A DNA stretch of 30,471 bases from Seminavis robusta (Eukaryota > Bacillariophyta > Bacillariophyceae > Naviculales > Naviculaceae): positions 1 to 30,471 of the forward strand of contig CAICTM010001371.1 of assembly GCA_903772945.1 (NCBI GenBank), given 5' to 3'. Of the stretch, positions 10,351 to 20,160 are shown in pieces; within the stretch, counting starts at the first letter, position 1, and each line of letters opens with the position of its first letter. Both the position numbers and the translations under genes were made by a program. The notes under the pieces are model-generated. The model saw nothing but the letters and a program-made list of their open reading frames with translations, was not told where the DNA came from and made no database searches.

Positions 10351-10699
10351 GTTTGCACCTCTACACCTCTACTCTATCAGCTCTGTTGCGGTGCAATGAG
10401 GCGTTTGCACCTCTAGTCTATCAGCTCTGTCGCGATGCTCTGATAGTGAGGCTGTGCAATGAGGCTGATTTTGTTATCCAACTCGGTGGCATGCAGTTGT
10501 ATTGTTTTCTGTTGGATTTATTTGCTGTTCTTAAACAAGCTTTAGTCCTTACGCGGACTAACCAGCCTCCTGTTAGTCGGTGAACGAGCCTAAGGACTAA
10601 AGCCTTTAGTCCGTATGACGTTTAGTCGCTTGGGTAGACACCACCCCAAGAGACTAAACTATGGACTAAACTACGAAATATGGCTTAGTCGCTACTTTA

Positions 10700-10724
10700 T
10701 TAGTCGCTCCGGTAGAGACCGGCC
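10700..10724 (-). repeat. Right terminal inverted repeat (25 bp)
   Basis: It starts TTAGTCGCTCC and ends GAGACCGGCC. It is the perfect reverse complement of 9790-9814 and is followed by TTA. Confidence 0.9.
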
Positions 10725-10901
10725 TTAGTATTTGTTTTTCACCAGTACCAGTGCCACCACTATATTTATTTGATAGGACCAAGATCTTCGGTGTCAACTA
10801 TCCGTTGTTTGCACAAGAAGGAAGTGTGATGGCAATCTCATAATGCTGACAGTAGGTGCGGATTAGAACATGTACTCCAGCAGAGTAGCAAAGATCCAAC
10901 A

Positions 10902-11840
10902 ATGATCGCCTTGACCAATGATGATGCGTTGACCGAGACTTCTTCGGAGGGCTCGGACCTCCAGACTACAAACGAAACATCGTCATCATCATCATCATCT
11001 TCTTCTTCTTCTGTGCCCGTTAGCGCCCCAAAGACTGTTTCCTACCACGAGAAGGATGACCCGGTCCTGGCCGGGGTATACTTGCTTGTCTGTTATCTGT
11101 GCTTCGGAATGGTTGGATGGATCTTGGTAGCGCCCGCTTCATGGCTCTTTGAATATTCCAGCTTTCACCAGAATGTGTTGCTTCCGTTCTGGGAAGAGAT
11201 TGGAATCTTTCGAGTGGTACCAGCGCACACAGTCACAAAATACAAGGGACAAACCTTGGCAAAGCTGACTCACATAATCCCCGCAGCAATTTGGGCGGGC
11301 ATCGTTCCCTTTCAACTCCACCCTACTTGGAGAAACCGCCATCGCAGCCTTCACCGTCGAATGGGGTATCTCTTTGCAGTGGTATCCATTTCGGTGGATT
11401 TTGGCATACTTGTCATTATGCATAAGAAGCTGTCCTTTGAATACTACTACCCAGACGTTCTTGTGAGCGAGTATACTCTTTCCGCGCATCTTGCCGCCCC
11501 CACGTTCATTCTATTGGTCATCTGGTTTTTCTACACTTTGGTCGAATCCATCCGCATGGCACGAGCAGGAAAGATTCATTTGCATCAAAGGTGGATGGTG
11601 AGGCATGTGGCGTCGGGCATTTGGGTCTCGACACAGCGCTTTCTGACCATTCCTTGCTACATGATCTACGGCGAATTTGCCTGGCCGAGACCTCAGACAG
11701 TCCCTAGCGCGTTCGGAATGCAGGCTTTTGGGGATGGGGGGATGATTGCCATCTTTGCCACTCTATTGTTAGGGGAATACACAGTCCGCAGGTTGGAGCA
11801 CCTCCGAACCATGAGAGCGGAGAGCAAGAAGGCCTTGTAA
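10902..11840 (+). CDS. DUF2306-like multi-pass membrane protein (312 aa)
   Basis: This is a single uninterrupted frame from ATG 10902 to TAA 11840. The N-terminus (about residues 1-50) is Ser/Thr-rich with a run of Ser at 27-37, so it is probably cytosolic and disordered. Hydrophobic spans lie at about 55-83, 122-141, 154-173, 195-218 and 278-295, giving four to six membrane segments. Conserved-looking histidines in or near them (H124, H140, H196, H228, H235), with RSLHRRMGY after the second span and HLHQRWMVRH after the fourth, resemble the DUF2306 family. The biochemical role of that family is not established. An AATAAA at 11913-11918 lies 73 bases after the stop and could serve 3' end formation. 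Family assignment is from pattern memory; that it is a genuine membrane protein gene is nearly certain. Confidence 0.8.
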   Translation: MIALTNDDALTETSSEGSDLQTTNETSSSSSSSSSSSVPVSAPKTVSYHEKDDPVLAGVYLLVCYLCFGMVGWILVAPASWLFEYSSFHQNVLLPFWEEIGIFRVVPAHTVTKYKGQTLAKLTHIIPAAIWAGIVPFQLHPTWRNRHRSLHRRMGYLFAVVSISVDFGILVIMHKKLSFEYYYPDVLVSEYTLSAHLAAPTFILLVIWFFYTLVESIRMARAGKIHLHQRWMVRHVASGIWVSTQRFLTIPCYMIYGEFAWPRPQTVPSAFGMQAFGDGGMIAIFATLLLGEYTVRRLEHLRTMRAESKKAL

Positions 11841-12213
11841 CCGTTGTACGTGGCCACTTCTCAAGCCCAAGTAATGTACATGTAAATACAGGCAAAAACC
11901 AATGCGAGCATCAATAAAAAGTAGCATTTAATATTAAAAAAGATCTCTGCAGGACTTCCACTGAGGCCAAATGATCACCATTTTGAACAAACTCTACATG
12001 TAGGAACAGTTCAGTATTACGGTTCTTGCCATCCACCATCCACTGAGGATGACGCATCAGAATCGAATCAAAATATAAAAGGCACCCAGACTGAACTCTC
12101 GTTCCAATAGACCTAGCTAGTCTCTCCATAATGATAGCTCTCTTTACGAGCCTTGGTAGTTACAAAAGTAGGATTAAATTGTTATTAAGGTTGTTCCCCT
12201 CTTGACGAAGCCA

Positions 12214-12332
12214 TAGAGGACCCGTATACCCAAGGCACGCAAAGGTGCCCACTTGGGAGGGTCTAGGCTGTACCGCTGACGGAGTAGAGGACCCCTACCA
12301 TACCCAGGCACGCAGAGGTGCCCACTTGGGAG
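12214..12332. repeat. Two-copy direct repeat with hairpin potential
   Basis: A 46-48 bp unit beginning TAGAGGACCC and ending GCCCACTTGGGAG occurs at 12214-12259 and 12285-12332. Within each copy, GGCACGCA(A/G)AGGTGCC can fold as a 5-bp stem, and CCCA(A)G...CTTGGG extends it. The stem is kept despite substitutions elsewhere, but two copies are too few to claim selection on structure. Confidence 0.7.
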
Positions 12333-12462
12333 TGGCCCAGAACTGACCTCCCACCAGAGACGAGCCTTGGGCGGACAATGTATCGAGCATGTACATACAT
12401 GTACGGCTCGTAATACGGCAGTGGACGATGATGATGGAGCATGAGGGTATCGTCTGATGTAC

Positions 12463-12490
12463 CACCGGTACCGGTACCGGTACCGGACCG
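12463..12490. repeat. (ACCGGT)n palindromic cluster
   Basis: Four overlapping ACCGGT/GGTACC palindromes make a short self-complementary tract. It is the densest example of a motif scattered through the non-coding DNA of this window. Confidence 0.85.
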
Positions 12491-13356
12491 GTGAAAGCCA
12501 GTGACGGCATGGTGGCGCGAGGCGTGGAAGCCTCAACAACAAAGCATCCCTAAACCGTGCCCACCATAAATCGTCACTCACGTTCTGTAAGGCTCAGCAC
12601 CTAATGATAAGGTGTGAGTTATGGTAGGAGCAGGGCCCTCCTGCCTGCCCTCCTGGTGCCTTTTCAACCAACAACCAACAATGCCGCAAAGACTGCGAGT
12701 CCGTCGACCGTACTCAAAGCTACGCAACGTCCCTGCGGCAAGGGTCAGTGACTTCTACTCAGCAGCTCTCCACCAAACAAAACCCAAGCCTCGGCTGCTT
12801 TGTGCCTGGCGGTCTTTTGTTTGTTTGCTGGTCTCTTCGTCTGCTGAATGGACTGAAGACTACCGACCACAGTCCTTTTGCCATCGCCGTCGTCGGTTTG
12901 TACTAGTAGTAGATCGGGTTGTTGCTGTTGTAGCAAGGCCTACCATTCGACGAGGTATGTTGCTCTGTCGTGCGGCGTGGAACTGGGTCATCTTTTTGGA
13001 GTTGCCCTGTCGGTTGCATGCGCTTGCTCGCAAGTGCCAATGGTTCTGGTCTGTCGTTGTCGCTGACCTCTCTCTGTCTGGCGTGGTCTCCTTTCATTTT
13101 TCTCTCTCTTTCCACTCGTGATACTACTACTACTGCAGCTCTGTGTCCAATAGACTGACTGACTGACCTGAGTGAAGGAAGATCCGCTCTGCTGCACTAT
13201 ACCAGCGTGAGAGAGAAGGCGCACAGTTGTTGTTGTAGTTCACACACCCGTGAATTACAATTATAGCCGTTGCTGCTACTCCAATTGCTATCATCAGTGC
13301 TATTGTTGATCGGCTGTCTATAGTTATATTCATTCATATACACAACACAACACACA

Positions 13357-14561
13357 ATGCGTCAAAATGCGGCAGGTGGTGCCGCTGCACCAGACGAGAC
13401 CTGGATCGATGGAATGATTGACCTGCTGTTGCAGGCTCGAAACAAAAAGCCAGGTACTCCAGTAGAGATCTCGGCTCAAGATGCCACGACACTGTGCAAC
13501 CAAGCGCGAGAAATCTTCATGGCGCAACCGATGCTCTTAGAACTGGGGGCTCCCATAAAGATCTGTGGCGACGTCCACGGACAATACACCGATCTGCTCC
13601 GATTGTTCGAATACGGTGGCTTCCCACCCGAGGTACGTCTCAGTGTGTCGTTTGGTCTCGACCGTCTGATAAAGTCGGTGAAAACAAGGAAATCAATTCA
13701 AATCAAATTCACAACAAACTACGCTTCTCCCTGATGCTATTGATTGATTGATAGGCAAACTACCTCTCTTGGGAGATTACGTGGACCGTGGAAAGCAATC
13801 TCTGGAAGTTGTGTGTCTGCTGTTTGCTTACAAAATCAAGTATCCGGAGAATTTCTTCTTGTTGCGTGGCAACCACGAGTGTGCTGGGATCAACCGGATT
13901 TATGGATTTTACGACGAGTGCCGTCGTAGGTTCTCGGTCAAGATGTGGAAGCAGTTCTGCAACACTTTCAATTGCCTCCCCTGCTGTGCAGTGATTGACG
14001 ACAAGATTATCTGCATGCACGGCGGTCTCTCTCCGGAGTTGTCGCAAATGGAACAAGTCGCAAACATTTCTCGTCCTTGTGACGTCCCTGATACGGGTCT
14101 ACTGTGTGATATCCTTTGGGCCGACCCTGACCCGAGTATCACGGTGAGTACATTTGAGATGTGTTGCTAGCCTGAGGATTCTGTCTTGTGTGCTTACGAT
14201 GAGTGTGAATGCTCAACATTCTTGTTGCTTGCAGGGTTGGGGTGAAAATGACCGTGGTGTCTCTTTTACCTTTGGCGGAGATGTGGTCCGTCAGTTTCTT
14301 CGTCGGCACGATCTTGACTTGGTTGTACGAGCTCATCAAGTTGTAGAGGACGGGTATGAATTCTTCGCTGGCCGAGAGCTCGTGACGGTCTTTTCAGCAC
14401 CAAACTATTGCGGCGAGTTTGACAACGCCGGAGCCATGATGACAGTTGACGATACTCTCATGTGCTCGTTCCAAATTCTCAAGCCGGCCAGTGCCGCACA
14501 GCAAAGAGGAAGCGGGTACGGAGGCCGCCCAGGGACTCCCGGCCGTCAAGGCGGAAGGTAA
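13357..14561 (+). CDS. PP1-type Ser/Thr protein phosphatase catalytic subunit, 3 exons, apparent 1-base deletion
   Basis: This is a metal-dependent phosphatase of the PPP family. Exons: 13357-13632, 13755-14143 and 14235-14561, with introns of 122 bp (GTACGT...GATAG) and 91 bp (GTGAGT...TTGCAG). All PPP signatures are present: GDVHGQ (residues 71-76), [47 protein letters not shown] and [16 protein letters not shown]. The near-identity to PP1 over [14 protein letters not shown] excludes PP2A or PP2B. The exons sum to 992 bases, one short of a 330-residue protein, which is the usual PP1 length. The missing base lies at 13755-13775, where GCAAACTACCTCTCTTGGG should encode A-N-Y-L-F-L-G but lacks one T. 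It is therefore either a sequence error, a null allele, or rescued by an alternative donor at 13643. The Gly/Arg-rich tail replaces the usual divergent PP1 C-terminus. Confidence 0.9.
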
Positions 14562-15179
14562 ACAGGGAAGCAAGCAGTGCGGCGAACAGTATTTCCTCCT
14601 CCAATGGTGGTATAGTTTTGACCCTACAACATTGCGAGCAAATAAGAAAAAGAAACGACGACGACGGCAACTGACTGTAGTTATTTATATGAAAAAGAAA
14701 GAGACACTGATGACCGTTCAAACATTGTGGAGCAGAGCTACGACGCTGTCATCAATCACTCTCGAAGTTGCGACGGATCTTTTGTCTTGAAACACACACC
14801 ACCCGCTAGTAAATCAATTGCTGTCGGGATGACCTCATATAGAGAACTCTGTCTGTTATCGAATCTAGTACTAACTACGTACCGGTAGCTAGGGCTTGTG
14901 TTTGACGGTGCTCTTTCTTCGTAGTTAGTTAGCGGGAAGCGATGGTCTGATTGCTGTGGGTGATCTTGAACCTGTTTACCGCCGTAGGTACCGCAGCGCA
15001 TGTCTATGGTTGTAAATTCGTTCTACTGACTGGAAGGCAAGGTATTGCAGCTACCGGTATAGTTGATGACGGTCAACGTTCGGAATCAAGAAGTATCGTA
15101 CCGGCACCGGCAGCTAGCTAAGTGTGGTTACTATTGTTCCCAGCGGTGTTTCTCCCATGCTGTCAGAGGGCGTCACTCA
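14562..15179. other. Intergenic, PP1 3' side; no gene seen
   Basis: It begins with the likely 3' UTR of the phosphatase gene, including an A-rich stretch with AATAAG at 14640-14645, and continues into sequence with several isolated TACCGGTA-type motifs (near 14880, 15053 and 15100). No ORF with protein-like composition was found on either strand. Confidence 0.5.
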
Positions 15180-15735
15180 ATGCTCTCGGTTGTCACGAAC
15201 CGGTAGCCATTTCAGCGCATTCGGATGATGTAGAGATTTTGGTATGTCAAATTGAAATCCCAGGGCCAGCCATTCAGTACCGGTACGGTATGACTCATTT
15301 CAACACTTCCAGATATCCACCTCTAGCAGCAGCCGTGCAGGTATTGTTGTTCCAGGGGCAGCCATTTTGAATTGCCCAGTTCAGTACCGGTACATCCAGG
15401 TGCCCCCCACAAGCAGCAGCATAGCATGTCAGAGAATAGGGCAGCCATTGTTTCTGTCCCATTTCAATGCTTCAAGATGTCCTTCGTGAGCCGCACAGAA
15501 ACATGTCCAGGCGCACACGATGGGCAAATTGTTCTCTCTTGCCCACTTTAGAAAAAACCAGGTGTCCACCATGAGCAGCACCCTGGCAAGTCTTTGCATC
15601 CCATTGGCAGCCAGTGTCCATTTGAGAACCACCAAGCTAGGCTTCCTTTAGCAGCAATGGCAAGTTTCGTTGCATCCATGGCTTGGACAGCGATTTGCCT
15701 ATTTTTGCCCTCAACCGACTGAGGGTCTTTCACAC
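15180..15735 (-). pseudogene. Decayed ankyrin-repeat protein gene
   Basis: Read on the minus strand, several degenerate copies of a roughly 26-33 residue unit can be seen. The best is FLKWARENNLPIVCAWTCFC followed by AAHEGHLEALKWDRNNGCP, at about 15475-15555. Others are broken by stops and shifts: a LLMVDTWFF stretch upstream and GGTWMYRY, then NWAIQNGCP-like pieces, downstream. The HLE-x-LKW-x-RxNGCPW pattern belongs to the ankyrin-like repeats that are expanded in diatoms and other algae. No start codon or complete frame survives. The likely original role, protein-protein interaction, is inferred from the family only. Confidence 0.55.
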
Positions 15736-15750
15736 TTTTATCGCTGTATG

Positions 15751-16048
15751 TGCAAGTTAGTCTGTACGTCGCTGTGTGTGCAAGTTAGTCTGTACGTCCG
15801 GCATAAAGGATGGGGTAAATAATAATTGTTAGTTGGTAAAATATACTCCGAGTACCAAACTATGTGTGTGTGCAAGTTAGTATGTACGTCCGCCATAAAG
15901 GATGGGGTAAATAATAATTGTTAGCAGGTAAAACATACTCCGAGTACCAGAGTATGTGTGCAAGTTAGTCTGTACGTCCGTCATAAAGGATGAGGTAAAT
16001 ATTAATTGTTAGCTGGTAAAACATACTCCGAGTACCAATGTGTGTGTT
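15751..16048. repeat. Tandem repeat, about 88-92 bp unit, three full copies plus one partial
   Basis: Units start TGCAAGTTAGTCTGTACGTC at 15751 (partial, 28 bp), 15779, 15871 and 15959. Each full unit continues with CATAAAGGATGGGGTAAATA, then TAATTGTTAG and TACTCCGAGTACCA. Copies differ by a few substitutions and small GT-repeat length changes at the junctions. It lies between the decayed ankyrin gene and the RING gene. It is non-coding. Confidence 0.95.
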
Positions 16049-16504
16049 TTGGTTGGCTATCGATAGACTACAGTAGACTGTGTGTTCAGTTGAACACAGT
16101 GTTGGATTTGGCCAAAGAATCAAATCTCTTTTTTGACAGTTGATGAGGGCATCAGCCGAAGGCTGTCTGTTCTTTGAGAACTTGTTTTCGTAAGGTAGTT
16201 GTGAGGAAGTGTGCGCCTTTGCTACTTTTAGCTCGACCACAAGACCGTGACAAGACAAGCCAAAACATTGAACCAACGCCGCAAGGCCATGGCATGCATG
16301 TAAACGTAACCATCATAAACGCCTTGTTGTTATAGTCTGTGCTTTCTCGTGGAGTTTGGTGAAAGAAGAATAAGAGACAATTGCGAGGGATCTTCTATCG
16401 TCTTCTTTCAATCCACTTGACCTGGACCATACAAGCCAGACGACAATCACTAAAAGTCGATCATCCTTCGCATTTATTCTCTACACGATTGCTGGGACAA
16501 AACA
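16049..16504. other. Upstream region of the RING-H2 gene
   Basis: No gene is seen. This probably contains the promoter and 5' UTR of the downstream + strand gene; the sequence just before its ATG is GGGACAAAACA. No clear TATA or initiator element could be assigned. Confidence 0.5.
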
Positions 16505-19248
16505 ATGGCATCCTTGGACCGTACTGATTCTGTTGAAGAAGTAGTGGATGAACTACCGAGTGTTGTGCATCAATCTTTGAAGGATGCAGACACAAATGGT
16601 GCTACTACGTGTAGTAGGGCATCCCCTGATCATTCTGCAGAATGTGACCAAGAGAATGGTGGCAATCAGGCAAATTCTCACCTTCCGTGTGATTCAGCTG
16701 ATGTCGACAGAATACGTAACGAAGGAAATTCCACAAATCCAGACGATCCACCGTCGGATGATGAGCACAGCCCAGATCGATTAGAACCAAATGTGTCTTC
16801 TTCTATCAACGACGCAACAGAAGCCTTGTCAGGCCGTGATTCTTCTTCTGTCAACAACAATCCACAACAACAAGAACCCAATCATCTATTGTCCGTAGAG
16901 TTACTGGGAAATCCCACATTCAACCTCCTTCCTCCTGATTTGCCTTCTGGGTCTTCTCCTCCTTCCAGTGTCGCTTCCTCCAGGGAACCTGGCATGGACA
17001 GCTTTCGACGATTTGTACGATCCCGTGCTACGGCTCGAACGAGAACCACGGCAGAGTCGTCCTCCCAAATATCCACGCAAAGTCTCGGCGATGAAGACTT
17101 GTTTGTCCTGGCGGGTGGTGAAGACGCTGCAGCCGAAGGCGACAACAATAGTAATGAACGTGCTGCTTCCTGGGATCCCATTGCAGCAGCACGAACCCAA
17201 GCATCACCATCGGAGAATGTACCACCCATTGTGTGGGAAGAATCATCGGATTCCGCCGAACCAACAGATGTCAATCGAGGAGACAGGAGAGAGCCACCCA
17301 ATATTCGACTGCGAGGATTCTTGCCCGCTGTACGAAGACGGGGCGGGAGACAATCCAGTAGTGTCCGACGACATCTCCCTTCCTCGTCCGCAGGGGCGTC
17401 CATGCTGGCGGCGTCTCCATTGTCCACAACGGCACAAGCCGTGCTATTTACTTCCTCCCAAGCATCCATTGATTCGAGCACTGAATACGCCATTTCTCCT
17501 TCCAATCACAGCCGATTGCTACGGCGTTCGACAAACACAGCAATAAGACAATCTTCGGCAAGTACATTGGACGATTCGGCCATTGCTGCAGCAACATCAC
17601 ACATGTCAACAGCAGTCGACATTGGAGGAGGAGATGCTCTTAGTATCAGCTCGGTGGGCTTTTCGGCCATGGCGCGATCCGATCCTGCTGGAATGGGAGA
17701 TAGTGAACGACAATCCGTGGCACGCAGCAATAGCAATCCACCGCAGGCACGAGGACCCGCCGAAGAAACAGCTGGAACTACAAACGGCAATGCCACTGCT
17801 ACAAACAATAATAATCCCAACAACAACGACAACAGCAATAATCCAGGCGATCCTCGGCGAGAAGCACGCATTCGATGGGTTCGTATCAATCAACGCTTTC
17901 AGCTCCTGATCACCTTTGTGGCAATTCTCTTCAGTCTGCTTTTGTTTTCCATTCTTATCAGTTGGATTGTATTGACGAGCGCCTATGTCGTGACATTTGA
18001 AAAGAGCTGCGACGTGCCACTCAAGTTCTTCTACTGGATGGTCACGCTGCAGCTAGTCCTCGATGTCTTTCGAAACGATATTATGCGATATGCACTGGGA
18101 TGGAACCCTGCCACGCATCCGCCAGGACTGCATCAAACTATACCCGTAAGTGACCATTCGATCATTCGTCGGGACATCTTGTGTTCACAGTGCCAGGACA
18201 GCTCTTACTAAAACGATGGTGTTGCTGGTCAAATTCTACATTTCCGTAGGCTCGCGTTGTGGCCTACAATATTGCCTATCTGGCTTATGCATTGCTGGTG
18301 TTGAGATTGGGCATCACTTGCGTCTACATTGAAGGGCAACTACCAGAAAGTACGTGTCGCCATACAGCACCAGAGCTGTTTCAATCGTCGCTTGTGTTTG
18401 TCACTTTGACACTCTCGGCTTGGACAACAATCATCCTTGGGTACCTGGTACCGTTCTGCGCTGTAGTTACCCTCTTGACTTGGAACGGGTACAATCCCGC
18501 GGAGGATGATGTTGGTGGTCGAATGGGAGGGGTCCAAGGTGTCTTCCCGGGTACATTCAGCACCGGCGCGCCTCCAGGAACCATTGATCAGCTACAGGAA
18601 ATAGATTTCAATGAGTGCGGGGAGAACTGCCCTCAGGAATGCTGTATTTGCATGGAAGACTTTGGCCCGGATCAGGCCATTGTGCAAACAGATTGCGGAC
18701 ACATCTTGCACAAAAGCTGCTGCAGCGTTTGGTTCCGGCAAGCTCGCACATGTCCCGTTTGCAGAACGGACATTCCCAATGCACTGGCTGAACGAAACAA
18801 TCAAGAAGGTGATGTCGAACAACCGGGTGCAAATAATGAGAATGGTAGTAGTCCCCAGACGCCAGAAAATGAACCACAGCAACGGCAGCTTCAACTACCC
18901 AACCCGGTGCCTGTGAATCAGAGGACTCCTGTGACACCTCACTTGCCATTTCGACCTGCAGGACGGCAAGAAGTTGTCACACTTATCAGAGCGTTGCGGC
19001 AGCCGAGGAGAGAACGACGGCCGGCCGATTCTCAGGGTGCACCATCGGTAGGAAGTGCAAGTCGAAGGCCAAGTGATTCTCAAGGTTCCAGATCTCAGTT
19101 GGAGGGATCAAACCACGTCGATCCAGTGGAGATTCGACCCGGACAGGATACCGACATTGAGATCACGGCATTGAATAGCGGTAGCGCATCTACAAGCGAG
19201 CACCAACGAGGCGAAAATAATGCCATGGAGCAGGAGGCACAAGTCTAG
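16505..19248 (+). CDS. Membrane-anchored RING-H2 protein, probable E3 ubiquitin ligase (879 aa, 2 exons)
   Basis: Exon 1 is 16505-18145 and exon 2 is 18250-19248. The 104-bp intron (GTAAGT...CGTAG) is phase 0. Residues 1-460 are Ser/Asn/Asp-rich and low-complexity, probably disordered. Four hydrophobic spans follow, at about 465-498, 506-522, 551-574 and 592-624. The RING-H2 finger is at 678-718 with ligands C678, C681, C696, H698, H701, C704, C715 and C718 (C3H2C3), and it includes the typical CPVCRTDIP ending. The remaining 160 residues are again Gln/Arg/Pro-rich. RING-H2 fingers recruit ubiquitin-conjugating enzymes, so the likely role is ubiquitin transfer at an endomembrane. The substrate is unknown. 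The gene is convergent with the Nudix gene, leaving only 107 bp between stop codons. The domain call is firm; ligase activity is inferred. Confidence 0.9.
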
Positions 19249-19355
19249 CTAGCTAGCTACTCGAAAATGCCAGTGATTCATCATAAGTAACTGTTGCTAT
19301 AGCAAACCCCGACGGAATGAACCGATACATGAGATAGACACGACTTGAAGGCTCT

Positions 19356-20160
19356 TCATATCTCTCCAAGCTCTCGCAGCTTCTGGATTGCAACCATGGA
19401 TGTCCAGCCGCCAACTATATTCATCTCGCCTTTCGCAATCATCTCATAGATTTCGGGTACAGTTATGTTTGGAATGATGGTAATGTCCTCTTCATCATCT
19501 AAAGGTTTTGGGTTGACTGCAGGGTCAGGATCGAGCACTAGAAAAGCTTGCACCACTGTGGTCGAATATTTATCCATGTTTGTATCATCAGTCAGCCGTA
19601 TCCAGGTTCCCCCCACAAGGTGACACTCCTCTTCGAGCTCAAACTTGGCAGCATTGAGTATTGGATCAACCCCTTCTTCTTCATGTTTGGTCTCTACCAT
19701 TCCCGCGGCTACCCCCGCTTTCAAAGCATGCGGTCCAGGCATGTATTCCTGCACTAATGTAGCCGTTTTGGTTTTTGTGTCCCATGCAAAAATTAGAACT
19801 GCCCGATTCGATCCAGATTGCCCAACAATCTGAAGGACAAGATGATATTCTGTGAGGGCGTCACCGTATGCATCCAGCTACCGATAGCCACAATGTTCTG
19901 CAAGACCTTACATCAAAATCTACTTCATTTCCGTTTGGAAAGCGAACGATGCGACTTGTCAGAGTTCTCCATCGACTGTAGAGCACATCTTCCTTGACAA
20001 CCTCGTGCTGGGAACTGCCATCAGATCCACACCTCAGGGCAAAGAGGATGGAGCTCCTGGTCTCACCATGAAGGCCATGGCATAACGGTCTAATGGCTTC
20101 CACGCCGCAACTGGAAAGTATAAACACAAGAAGAAAGCATTGTAACAGGATCATTGCCAT
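19356..20160 (-). CDS. Nudix-like hydrolase with signal peptide (240 aa, 2 exons)
   Basis: Exon 1 runs 20160-19912 and exon 2 runs 19829-19356. The 82-bp phase-0 intron starts GTAAGG and ends CCTTCAG. This acceptor joins EVDFD to IVGQSG, giving the expected lead-in to VLIFAWDTKTKTATLVQEYM. An acceptor further upstream would give a 34-bp intron and an out-of-family insertion. The N-terminus MAMILLQCFLLVFILSSCG looks like a cleavable signal peptide, so the protein enters the secretory route or possibly the plastid. The Nudix box is divergent: around residues 144-154 it keeps the E-L-x-E-E core (E147, E150, E151), but R, the first E and the G positions differ. Overall layout is closest to ADP-ribose/NDP-sugar pyrophosphatases; substrate and activity are uncertain. 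Confidence 0.75.

Larger units (their letters stand above)
9790..10724. mobile_element. PIF/Harbinger-type MITE (935 bp)
   Basis: The two ends are perfect 25-bp inverted repeats beginning GGCCGGTCTCTACCGGAGCG, at 9790-9814 and 10700-10724. They are flanked by TTA on both sides (9787-9789 and 10725-10727). Inside, many GACTAAA/TTTAGTC heptamers occur in both orientations near each end, and a second inverted pair, GTGGTGTCTAC at about 9949-9959 against GTAGACACCAC at about 10632-10642, extends the symmetry. A tandem array fills the middle. No transposase ORF is present; small ORFs at 10207-10583 only translate the array. TTA duplication and a GGCC-type terminus point to PIF/Harbinger. The perfect ends suggest fairly recent insertion. 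Confidence 0.85.
11841..13356. other. Intergenic and PP1 upstream region with short repeats
   Basis: No convincing gene is seen. The stretch holds a two-copy hairpin repeat (12214-12332), a GGTACC/ACCGGT cluster (about 12463-12490), and a long pyrimidine- and GT-rich stretch (about 12800-13340) that probably includes the 5' UTR and promoter of the phosphatase gene. The 166-codon frame at 12621-13121 has low-complexity, Cys/Arg/Ser-rich composition and overlaps equally long frames in other phases, so I do not call it a gene. Confidence 0.5.

Noticed and set aside
10207..10583. Small ORFs inside the MITE
   Set aside because: They translate the tandem GTTCGATCG/CTATCGGCC array and have no protein-like features.
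12621..13121. 166-codon plus-strand ORF upstream of the phosphatase
   Set aside because: Low-complexity composition, competing ORFs of similar size in other frames, no domain pattern; probably promoter and 5' UTR of the PP1 gene.
16882..17505. 207-codon minus-strand ORF
   Set aside because: It is the antisense shadow of the Ser-rich exon 1 of the RING-H2 gene.
19878..19911. A 34-bp intron in the Nudix gene (acceptor GGTAG at 19878)
   Set aside because: It keeps the frame but adds 16 residues not expected in the family and is far shorter than every other intron here. The acceptor CCTTCAG at 19830 gives a typical 82-bp intron and a natural family sequence.
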